Origin: Brachybacterium sp. P6-10-X1
GTDB taxonomy: Bacteria > Actinomycetota > Actinomycetes > Actinomycetales > Dermabacteraceae
Assembly (NCBI RefSeq): GCF_001969445.1
Contig: NZ_CP017297.1
Location: 4,030,001 to 4,094,000 of the forward strand
DNA length: 64,000 nt
Direction of reading: 5' to 3'
A program made the position numbers and the translations under genes. Shown here piece after piece: positions 52,140 to 59,383 of this stretch. Within the stretch, counting starts at the first letter, position 1. Each line of letters begins with the position of its first letter. A model generated the notes under the pieces. That model did no database searches. It saw only the letters and a list, made by a program, of their open reading frames with translations, and had not been told where the DNA came from.

Positions 52140-52709
52140 ATGAGCCCTGAGGTCGAGACCGCGCAGCTGGCTGCCCTGGACATCTTCCTGCCGTCCCCGC
52201 CGCCGGATCCCGAGCGGCAGGAGGCCTTCCTGGACGAGGCCGCAGAGCTCGCCCTCGACGGCCACCCGATCACCGTCTACTTCCAGGACGAGGACGCCTG
52301 GGCGTTCGAGGCGTGCGAGCCGGTGCGGGAGATGCTGGAGTCCGTCGGGGACGCGGTGCTCCCGGTGACGGTGCTGGGGCTGGACATCGTGGTCAGCTGG
52401 GCCTATCCGAGCAAGGACCAGATGACTCGCTTCGCCCGGGTGGGCGGTGCGACGGAGGCGCCGCGGTCGGCGGCCGCCTCCGCGTGCGGCCCGGGCGGGC
52501 CCGGCGGCTCTGGCGGCCCGGGCGGTTCCGGCGCGCCCATGCCCCGCGAAGCGGGTGGGTTCGCCGCGCAGCTGATGGGTGCCGCGCCTGCCCCGGCGCG
52601 CCCGGCCGGAGGACCGGAGATCGGCGGGCGACGCAACCTCATGGGCGGCGACCACGGCGACGGCCTGCCGGGATCGGCCTCCCCGTCCTCCGGGGGCTCG
52701 GCCGACTGA
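52140..52709 (+). CDS. ArsD-like thioredoxin-fold protein without metal cysteines
   Basis: A 189-residue protein. Residues 10-105 follow the pattern of the arsenic metallochaperone ArsD (ELALDGHPITVYFQDEDAWAFEA...MLESVGDAVLPVTVLGLDIVVSWAYPSKDQMTRFARV), but the N-terminal vicinal cysteine motif is absent; only single cysteines remain (FEACEPVREML and later SACGPGG). The C-terminal 85 residues are a Gly/Pro/Ala-rich tail. No arsenic genes are nearby. Its ATG lies 22 bases after the regulator stop, so they may be co-transcribed. Family assignment is by eye and modest. Confidence 0.55.
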   Translation: MSPEVETAQLAALDIFLPSPPPDPERQEAFLDEAAELALDGHPITVYFQDEDAWAFEACEPVREMLESVGDAVLPVTVLGLDIVVSWAYPSKDQMTRFARVGGATEAPRSAAASACGPGGPGGSGGPGGSGAPMPREAGGFAAQLMGAAPAPARPAGGPEIGGRRNLMGGDHGDGLPGSASPSSGGSAD

Positions 52710-52766
52710 CCCCGGGCCCGGAGCGGGTGCTCGAGCCGTCCGCGGCGGGCGGGAACCCGGTCGCCG

Positions 52767-53354
52767 TCAGCCGGTCATCACCGCGCGCCGGACGCTCTCG
52801 CGCAGCAGATCGCGGCGGGCCTCGTGGACGTGCTCAGGATCGTCGGACGAGGCGGCGTAGACGTTGCTGACCGGCGACCAGGCCATGGACATGCCGATGA
52901 CCAGCGCCATGATGTCGAACGGCTCGCCGGGGCGCACGAGCCCGGCTGCCTGCGCGTCGGCGATGAAACGCAGTTTGCGATCGTCCCGACGGTCCCCGTC
53001 CGGCACGAGGTGCCCGACGGGCCGTCGCTCGAGGCGGGTCCAGGTGGCCAGCCGGATGAGCGCTGGGTGCAGGAGGTACTCGTCGTAGAGGCGGACCGCC
53101 CAGTCCGGGAGATCCGAGGAATCGATCGGGACGACCTCGACGATTCGCTCCAAGGAGGCCTCGAAGATCGCATCGAACAAGCCGTCCTTGCTCCCGAAGT
53201 AGTCGTAGAGCTGGGCCTTGTTGGTGCGGGCGGCTGCGACGATGCGCTCCACGCGCGCCCCGGCGATGCCGTGCTCGGCGAATTCTTCGGTCGCCGCGTC
53301 CACGATCCGCGCCCGCGTCGCGACTCCGCGCGCTGTCAGCTCCTTGTCGGCCAT
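52767..53354 (-). CDS. TetR-family transcriptional regulator
   Basis: A 195-residue repressor. The N-terminal helix-turn-helix spans TRARIVDAATEEFAEHGIAGARVERIVAAARTNKAQLYDYFGSKDGLF (about 13-60), and a ligand-binding domain of TetR_C type follows, with the segment RPVGHLVPDGDRRDDRKL. It is divergent from an alcohol dehydrogenase gene, and a perfect palindrome (53415-53434) lies in the 93-bp gap. It probably represses itself and the dehydrogenase, released by an aldehyde or other reactive compound. Confidence 0.92.
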   Translation of the reverse strand: MADKELTARGVATRARIVDAATEEFAEHGIAGARVERIVAAARTNKAQLYDYFGSKDGLFDAIFEASLERIVEVVPIDSSDLPDWAVRLYDEYLLHPALIRLATWTRLERRPVGHLVPDGDRRDDRKLRFIADAQAAGLVRPGEPFDIMALVIGMSMAWSPVSNVYAASSDDPEHVHEARRDLLRESVRRAVMTG

Positions 53355-53414
53355 CTCTCCACCCTACCGGGCAGAACGGTTGGTTTGCTTTGTGGCGCGA
53401 GGGGGTGCATGCTG

Positions 53415-53434
53415 AACAGACCGAACAGTCTGTT
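53415..53434. promoter_or_regulatory. Palindromic operator between TetR and dehydrogenase genes
   Basis: AACAGAC-CGAACA-GTCTGTT, a perfect 7-bp inverted repeat with a 6-base spacer, overlaps the 5' leader of the dehydrogenase gene and ends 13 bases before its ATG, directly upstream of GAAAGG. Size and place fit a TetR operator. Two further AAC(A/G)G elements occur near 53370. Confidence 0.65.
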
Positions 53435-53447
53435 GAAAGGAAACCTG

Positions 53448-54545
53448 ATGCGAACGACCCCTGGATGGGTCGCGGACGGATCCGCGACGCTCCGCAGGAC
53501 CCTGCTCCAGCGGCGCGACCTGCGCCCGGACGACATCGCCGTGCGTGTCGACTACTGCGGCGTCTGCCACAGCGATCTGCACGCGCTGCGAGACCACGGC
53601 GCCGAGTCCACGGCGCCCCTGGTGCCCGGCCATGAGTTCACCGGCGTCGTCACGGACGTCGGACGCGAGGTGCGTCGCTTCGGTGTCGGGGACGCCGTGG
53701 CGGTGGGCAACATCGTCGATGCGTGCCTCACCTGCGATATGTGCAGGGCGGGGCAGGAGAACTACTGCCGCGAGTTCCCCACCCTGACCTACGGCGGGGT
53801 CGACCGGCGGGACCGGACGGCGACTCTCGGGGCCTTCTCCCGCGAGTACGTCGTGCGCGAGGACTTCGCCCACCATCTGCCGGAGGGGCTCGACCCGGCT
53901 GCTGCGGCCCCGCTGCTGTGCGCCGGGGTCACCGTCTGGGAGCCCCTCCGGGCGCTCGCCGTCGGCCCAGGAACCCGCGTCGCCGTCGTGGGTTTGGGCG
54001 GACTCGGGCATCTCGCGGTCAAACTGGCGGTGGCGCTCGGAGCCGAGACCACGGTCATCAGCCGCACGGCGGACAAGACCGCCGATGCGCGCCGACTCGG
54101 GGCCGACGGGCTCCTGGTCTCTGCGGACGCGAGCGCCATGGACGCAACGCGAGGACGATTCGACATCATCCTGGATACGATCGCGGTGGCCCATGATCTG
54201 GGGCCGTATCTCGATCTTCTCGGCCTCGACGGCACCTTGGCACAGCTCGGCCACCTCGGGCCCGTCTCCCTCGAGACCACGGATCTTCTGATCGGGCGCA
54301 AGAAGCTCACCTCGGCCGGGAGCGGCGGAATGGCGCAGACGGCACAGATGCTCGACTTCTGCGCGGTGCACGGCGTGGTCGCCGACATCGAGCTCCTCCC
54401 GTCTACCCGGGTGGAAGAACTCCTCGAACGGCTCGCTCGCGGCGACGTGCGCTACCGATTCGTCCTCGACATGTCCGATCTCGACCAGCCCGATCTCGAC
54501 CAGGCCGGTCTCGACCAGCCTGATCTCTACACCGCCGCGCCCTGA
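53448..54545 (+). CDS. Zinc-dependent alcohol dehydrogenase (CAD/AdhP-like)
   Basis: A 365-residue medium-chain dehydrogenase. It has the catalytic zinc ligands in YCGVCHSDLHAL and PGHEFTGVV, the structural-zinc lobe CLTCDMCRAGQENYCREF, and the NADP-binding motif VAVVGLGGLGHLAVKLAVALG with a small residue after the second strand. The pattern YGGVDRRDRTATLGAFSREYVV resembles the CAD/YahK/YjgB aldehyde reductases. GAAAGGAAA precedes the ATG. The C-terminal tail has four short DLDQPDLDQ-type repeats, not usual for the family. It is most likely controlled by the divergent TetR protein. Confidence 0.92.
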   Translation: MRTTPGWVADGSATLRRTLLQRRDLRPDDIAVRVDYCGVCHSDLHALRDHGAESTAPLVPGHEFTGVVTDVGREVRRFGVGDAVAVGNIVDACLTCDMCRAGQENYCREFPTLTYGGVDRRDRTATLGAFSREYVVREDFAHHLPEGLDPAAAAPLLCAGVTVWEPLRALAVGPGTRVAVVGLGGLGHLAVKLAVALGAETTVISRTADKTADARRLGADGLLVSADASAMDATRGRFDIILDTIAVAHDLGPYLDLLGLDGTLAQLGHLGPVSLETTDLLIGRKKLTSAGSGGMAQTAQMLDFCAVHGVVADIELLPSTRVEELLERLARGDVRYRFVLDMSDLDQPDLDQAGLDQPDLYTAAP

Positions 54546-54548
54546 GGG

Positions 54549-55244
54549 TCAGCCGATCGAGCAGGCCACGCCGTTGAAACCGTGATTGCAGTACCCGCCG
54601 GGGTTCACGTGCAGGTACTGCTGGTGCACGGGCTCGCCCGTGTAGTACACGCCGTCGCCGGCCTCGGCCAGGGGCTTCAGCTCCGTGGTGATCCGGCCGC
54701 GACCGGCCTCGTCGAGCGCGACCTGATACCGCGCGACGGATTCGCGGACCACCTCGCCCTGGCTTTCGGAGGTCCAGTACACGGCGCTGCGGTACTCGGT
54801 GCCCACATCATTGCCCTGGCGGTTCGCTGTGGTCGGATCGTGCTGCTGCCAGAACTGTGTCAGCAGGGCCCGCAAGGTCTCCTCGCCGCCGGAGTAGATG
54901 ACGCGGACGGCTTCGGTATGGCCGGTCTTCGCCGAGAAGACCTCCTCATAGGTGGGGTGGGGCGTGTAGCCGCCGGCGTAACCCGAGGAGGTGGTGTGCA
55001 CGCCGGGGATCTGCCAGGCGATGCGCTCGATGCCCCAGAAGCAGCCGCCCGCCAAGATGATCTCCTCGGTGCCCTCCGGCCATGGTCGGGGGTCGGTGGG
55101 GGAGTCGGGCCCGAGCATGTCGGTGCCCAGCACGAGGTGCTCGCGCTCGAGCGCGTAGGGGTAGCGGTCCCGGCCGGGAAGGGCGTCCTCCGGCGCGACC
55201 ATGTCCTTCTTGTGCCCGTACAGGAGGTCCATCATCTGCCACAT
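54549..55244 (-). CDS. msrA: Peptide methionine sulfoxide reductase MsrA
   Basis: A 231-residue enzyme that reduces the S-form of methionine sulfoxide in proteins. The nucleophile C68 is in the hallmark AGGCFWGIERIAW. Further motifs are SGYAGGYTPHPTYEEV, TGHTEAVRV, FWQQHDPTTANRQGNDVGTEYRSAVYW and the resolving cysteines of NPGGYCNHGFNGVAC. The 40-residue N-terminal extension (MWQMMDLLYGHKKDMV) is typical of the long MsrA class. The ATG at 55244 was chosen on that homology. It converges with the dehydrogenase gene, four bases apart. Confidence 0.96.
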   Translation of the reverse strand: MWQMMDLLYGHKKDMVAPEDALPGRDRYPYALEREHLVLGTDMLGPDSPTDPRPWPEGTEEIILAGGCFWGIERIAWQIPGVHTTSSGYAGGYTPHPTYEEVFSAKTGHTEAVRVIYSGGEETLRALLTQFWQQHDPTTANRQGNDVGTEYRSAVYWTSESQGEVVRESVARYQVALDEAGRGRITTELKPLAEAGDGVYYTGEPVHQQYLHVNPGGYCNHGFNGVACSIG

Positions 55245-55492
55245 GGGGCTCACGGTAGCCCTGGCGGGGCGCGACGGGGAGGGCGCAGGGAGGCTTCTCA
55301 CGGGGACCGGCGTGGAGGGAACAAAGGCGCCGGGACGAGCAGAGGCGACTGCGGTGGATGGGGCCTTGACCATGCGGGCAGGTGAGGTCTCCCCGCGCGG
55401 AGAGTTGTCCACAGTCGTGCGGAATCGGTGGTGGGGAGTTTCAGCGCCCGGTAAGGTCACGGTGATCTGACACACAGCTGGAAGGTTTCCGC
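55245..55492. other. Divergent gap with single DnaA-box-like site
   Basis: 248 bases between msrA and the DUF6318 lipoprotein gene. TTGTCCACA (55405-55413) matches the actinobacterial DnaA-box form. No gene is evident; TAAGGT (55451-55456) may be a -10 for the lipoprotein gene. Confidence 0.3.
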
Positions 55493-56170
55493 ATGTCCCG
55501 ACGACTCCTGGCCGCCGCGGCCACCGTTGCCTTTGCCGTCGGGCTCGCGGCCTGCGGAGACGGCGAAGAAGGACCCGTGACCGAGCCGCCACCCGAGACC
55601 AACGCCGGCAGCGATGACGGCGGCACCAGCGATGGGGGCGGGGCCGACGACGGGGGCGGGGCCGATGCTGGCAGCAGCGACGCCGCCGCAGTCAGCGACG
55701 GCGGCGGTACGGAAGATGGCTCGACGCAGGCAGCTCTGGACATCCCACCGCCGGACCCGGCGGACTTCCCGGGTATGGACGAGAACACGCCTGAGGGGGC
55801 GGAGCAGGCGTTCAGGTACTACGTGGGAGTCATGGTGTGGGCACGTCAAAGTGGCGATGTAGTGAAATTTTCACAGCTATACACCGATAGTTGCTCAAGT
55901 TGTGCAGATATAGCGTCGCAAATCGATTCAGATCGAGTCGATGGAGAGCTTTGGTCGCAGGCTAAAATTGAAGATACCGGAATCGATACATTCGAGACCT
56001 CGTCGTTCGGTGTGGAGGTCGGCTACATTTTCGTTCTCGGCGCGCACGCGGAAGGTTCAGAGGGTGAGGTTGTTCGTGAAGAGCAGTGGACCACCATTGG
56101 CGGGCTAGATTGGCACTCCGGTCGGTGGATGCTTGGAGATTTTGTGATGCAGGAGACCTCGGATGTCTAA
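55493..56170 (+). CDS. DUF6318 family lipoprotein
   Basis: A 225-residue secreted lipoprotein of unknown function. It has a signal peptide with lipobox LAAC (C21), a Gly/Asp/Ser-rich linker (about 25-80) and a C-terminal DUF6318-like domain (about 95-225) with AEQAFRYYVGVMVWARQSGDV and the paired cysteines CSSC. GC content drops sharply inside the gene from about 55845, so the conserved domain and the leader have different composition. It overlaps the next gene by 8 bases. AAGG upstream of the ATG is the only ribosome-site candidate. Confidence 0.82.
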   Translation: MSRRLLAAAATVAFAVGLAACGDGEEGPVTEPPPETNAGSDDGGTSDGGGADDGGGADAGSSDAAAVSDGGGTEDGSTQAALDIPPPDPADFPGMDENTPEGAEQAFRYYVGVMVWARQSGDVVKFSQLYTDSCSSCADIASQIDSDRVDGELWSQAKIEDTGIDTFETSSFGVEVGYIFVLGAHAEGSEGEVVREEQWTTIGGLDWHSGRWMLGDFVMQETSDV

Positions 56171-57221
56171 TGATGGTATATGCCGGGCGTGGGTGCTTGG
56201 GTCTCTTGCGCTCTTTGTTGCAGGAATGGCCGGGACGCTATTTCAGGCACCTTCCTATGCTGACCCTTACGGTGATGTTTCCGGGCACGAGGTGTCGGAT
56301 TTGCCGACAGCCAAGACCAATGACGGAGTCATTGAAACCGGTGTGACCTCTGTCGAGGAGAAGTTGCTGAACGAGAGCGATGCCGAAAACAGTGGGCGTG
56401 ATAGCGAGAATGAAAGGTCGCCGATTTACGTCACCTCTCGCGTACTAGGCACCAACAGTAAATACACGTGTGATGACCTCCCGGATGGCGGCGACGCGCC
56501 GGGGGGTGCGATCTGTGACGCCCTAAACATGGGCTGCGGGCTCATAGATATGACTGCTCCTGACGGCGAGGGGTACCTGACGTCGGAGAGAGTCAGGATC
56601 AATACCCGGGCCGATTCGGAGGAGTTGCTCGGGTTCGACTGCACGGCCCGTGGTGGCGGTGGGGCGCCAGCTGAAGGGTCGGAGCCAGTCGTTATCACGA
56701 TCACGCGGAGCGACTTCGAGTCGATGGAGGTCGAGCCTCTTGTCGCGAGCGCAGGCCCGGAGGAGGGCTGGTTGCCGGTCAACATGGTGAACGTGCTCTA
56801 TGCGGAGTCCGAGTCGCAGACGCTGGCGACCGAGGTCCTCGGAGTACCGGTGTCCGTGCGAGCGGTCCCGGTGTCCTACCACTGGGATCTCGGCGACGGG
56901 AACACGATCACGACCACGAATGCGGGGGAGCCGTACCCATCGGAGACGGTCTCGGGTACCTACCGGTACGAGGGGTGGTACGACGTCACGCTGACGACGA
57001 CGTTCAGTGGGCAGTTCTCCGTGGCCGGCGGTCCGTGGCAGGACATCGACGGCACGATCGAGGTGGCCTCGGACTCGATTCCGATCTACTCGAAGTCGCT
57101 GGAGTCCCGACTGGTCGACGGCGACGTCCCGGTGGACGAGCAAGGGGACCCATGGGTGCCGGAGCGCACGGCGGAGACCCAGGGCCCACAGGATCCTGAG
57201 GCCACGCATCGCGAGATCTGA
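56163..57221 (+). CDS. Secreted PKD-like protein
   Basis: A 352-residue exported protein. It has an N-terminal hydrophobic signal (about 8-33, ending SYADPYG), a variable region (35-130), and a beta-rich C-terminal part with a PKD-like core (PVSYHWDLGDGNTITTTNAGEPYP...GTYRYEGWYDVTLTTTFSG). Several cysteines (CDDLP, CDALNMGCG, FDCTARG) suggest disulfides. No anchor is seen. The first third is low-GC, the rest typical of the chromosome. It overlaps the DUF6318 lipoprotein gene by 8 bases, so the two are co-translated; function unknown. Confidence 0.75.
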   Translation: MSNDGICRAWVLGSLALFVAGMAGTLFQAPSYADPYGDVSGHEVSDLPTAKTNDGVIETGVTSVEEKLLNESDAENSGRDSENERSPIYVTSRVLGTNSKYTCDDLPDGGDAPGGAICDALNMGCGLIDMTAPDGEGYLTSERVRINTRADSEELLGFDCTARGGGGAPAEGSEPVVITITRSDFESMEVEPLVASAGPEEGWLPVNMVNVLYAESESQTLATEVLGVPVSVRAVPVSYHWDLGDGNTITTTNAGEPYPSETVSGTYRYEGWYDVTLTTTFSGQFSVAGGPWQDIDGTIEVASDSIPIYSKSLESRLVDGDVPVDEQGDPWVPERTAETQGPQDPEATHREI

Positions 57222-57527
57222 CTTCGTCGCTCCCGGGCACGGACAGAGAGCGCCCATCGCCGATCCGGCGATGGGCGCTCTCTGTCGCTGGGCCGTGACC
57301 ACATGAGGTGCCCAGGCGGCGAGCCACGGAGGCCCTCGTCGCGGACCCCCGACAGAGCATCCGTCCACACGATCATCCACTCGTCCTTCCTCCACACCGC
57401 ACCCTTGTCCACACCGGTACCCCGTTCATTGCTGCATCGCAGCCCGCAGACCACGCTGGAAGCGAAGGAACGAACAAGAGTTCGACGAGATGGGGCGATG
57501 GCTCCGGCATGTGGAGAGGAGGCGACC
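57222..57527. other. Intergenic region with terminator and TCCACA-rich patch
   Basis: 306 bases without a gene. It holds a very strong terminator (57243-57285) and, before the DUF222 gene, a patch with four TCCAC elements (57361-57413) ending in TTGTCCACA (57405-57413). The rest is unremarkable. Confidence 0.45.
57243..57285 (+). terminator. Strong intrinsic terminator
   Basis: A perfect 19-bp inverted repeat (ACAGAGAGCGCCCATCGCC / GGCGATGGGCGCTCTCTGT) with loop GATCC, 20 bases after the stop of the PKD-like gene. Confidence 0.88.
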
Positions 57528-59300
57528 ATGGCGACCGCGCTGCAGGAGTGGAACGCGTCCCTGGCCGGGCTCCTCGAGCAGGCTCCGCGAACCGACGATC
57601 TGACGAGAGCCTCCGATCCGGAGCTGATCGACACCATCAGCGCGCTCGAACGGGCGAAGGGCATGATCGGCGCGGCACAGGCGCATGCCGAGATCGCATT
57701 CCGGGACTCGCAGATCGAACTGCAGCGACGCCAGGACGTCCCCCGCGCGCTACGCGGCCGAGGCGTCGCCGACCAGATCGCGATGGCTCGTCGCATCACC
57801 CCCACACAGGCCTCCGGTCACGTGGCTCTGCACCGCGTCCTGATCGAGACCTTGCCGCGCACCACGACTCTGCTCGAGCGAGGAGAGATCAGCGAATGGG
57901 CCGCGCAGGAGGTCGCCAAGAACGTGCTCGTGCTCGACGATGACACGCGGGCGAAGATCGATACCGAGCTGGAGTCGCGACTGCCGGCGCTGACTGCGAC
58001 CCGCGCCGGGAACGTCACCCGCGCCCGAGCCCAGGAACTCGATCCTGCATCGGCTGTGGTCCGGGCGAAGAGGGCCGCGGCCGATCGGAGGACATCGCTG
58101 AGGCCCGCGCCCGATGGCATGTCGATCCTCCGGACCGTGCTGCCGACGAAAGACGGCGTCGCCGCGTACAAGACGCTGACCCAGGCGGCGAAATCCGCGA
58201 AGAGCTCCGGCGACGAGCGGAGCAAGGGGCAGATCATGGCCGACACGCTCGTCGAACGCGTCACCGGTGCCAAGACCGTCGATGAGATCCCCGTCGAGGT
58301 CAATCTGCTGATGACGGACATGACGCTGCTGCACGATGACGCCCGGGCGGCCTGGATGGACGGGCATCCGATCCCGGGCCGACTCGCCCGAGACGTCGCC
58401 CTAGGGGTCGCCTCGAAATCCGCAGGAGTCCGCAGGCCCTCGGCCGCTGAAGGAGGCGAGACCAGTGGAGTCGGTGGCGAGCAAGCCGCAGCAGTCCACG
58501 AGTCCCCGACCGATCAAGGACTGCTCTCCGACGGAGACGTCGCGTGGGACGGCGATCGTGAGGGGTCGCTCCCCGCCGGAGGCGCCGATGGCGACGAGCC
58601 CTCGAACCAGCCTGGTCCCGAGCACACCCTGCGGGATGAGCCCACCCAGGAGCCGACCGCGACGACGGGTCCGCCGGGAGACTCGACTGGCCTCGAGCGC
58701 CCGCGCGGGCAGACCGGGCCCTCGCCGAAAGACTTGACGAACGCCGCTCGCTGGATCCGCCGCCTGTACACCGACCCCCGCACCGGAGAGCTGGTCGCCG
58801 CCGATCCGCGCAGGAGACTGTTCCGCGGAGAGGTCCGCCGCTTCATCCTGCTGCGGGACCAGCGTTGCCGCACACCCTGGTGCGACGCGGCCATCCACGA
58901 CGTCGACCACGCGACTCGTTATGAAGACGGCGGCGAGACGACCATCGACAACGGCATCGGGCACTGCCAGCGCTTCAACCTGGTCAAGGAGGTCCCCGAG
59001 TGGGCGACCACCCAGCGAGCCGGGACCGACGGCGAACCGAGCACCTTGACGATCACCACGCCGACCGGGCACCGCTACACCTCGACCGCCCCTGCGCTTC
59101 AACCGCCCGTCGACCCCGCACCTGGCGACGCACCACCCGTCCCCCCTGACCAGACTGACCGACCACCCGCTGGCCCTGCCCCGACCGATCGGGCATCCGC
59201 TGATCCTCCTGCCGGAGAGGCGCCGCCTGCTGAGCCACCGCCGACGAGCCCGCCGCCCGATGACGAGCACCCTGGCGACGCGTACCCCCGTGCGAGCTGA
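57528..59300 (+). CDS. DUF222 domain HNH endonuclease-type protein
   Basis: A 590-residue protein of the actinobacterial DUF222-HNH family. The N-terminal DUF222 (about 20-280) is helical, with ERAKGMIGAAQAHAEIAF and ARRITPTQASGHVALHRVL. A long Gly/Ser/Pro linker (290-405) precedes the HNH domain: FILLRDQRCRTPWCD, HDVDHATRYEDGGETTIDN, CQRFNLVKE. A Pro-rich tail (500-590) follows. Members are repetitive genes in actinobacteria; nuclease function is presumed. GAGAGGAGG five bases before the ATG at 57528 fixes the start. No flanking repeats or other mobile genes are seen. Confidence 0.88.
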   Translation: MATALQEWNASLAGLLEQAPRTDDLTRASDPELIDTISALERAKGMIGAAQAHAEIAFRDSQIELQRRQDVPRALRGRGVADQIAMARRITPTQASGHVALHRVLIETLPRTTTLLERGEISEWAAQEVAKNVLVLDDDTRAKIDTELESRLPALTATRAGNVTRARAQELDPASAVVRAKRAAADRRTSLRPAPDGMSILRTVLPTKDGVAAYKTLTQAAKSAKSSGDERSKGQIMADTLVERVTGAKTVDEIPVEVNLLMTDMTLLHDDARAAWMDGHPIPGRLARDVALGVASKSAGVRRPSAAEGGETSGVGGEQAAAVHESPTDQGLLSDGDVAWDGDREGSLPAGGADGDEPSNQPGPEHTLRDEPTQEPTATTGPPGDSTGLERPRGQTGPSPKDLTNAARWIRRLYTDPRTGELVAADPRRRLFRGEVRRFILLRDQRCRTPWCDAAIHDVDHATRYEDGGETTIDNGIGHCQRFNLVKEVPEWATTQRAGTDGEPSTLTITTPTGHRYTSTAPALQPPVDPAPGDAPPVPPDQTDRPPAGPAPTDRASADPPAGEAPPAEPPPTSPPPDDEHPGDAYPRAS

Positions 59301-59383
59301 CGCGGAGGGCCGGTTCGGCACGCCCGGTTCTCGGGAGCGTCTCGGCGCGACGTCGGTTCCGGGGCCGGTGACAGAATGGGGCG

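Noticed and set aside
57528-59300. DUF222-HNH gene as part of a mobile element or group II intron
   Set aside because: There are no terminal repeats, target-site duplications, integrase or reverse transcriptase nearby; DUF222-HNH genes are ordinary multicopy chromosomal genes in actinobacteria.
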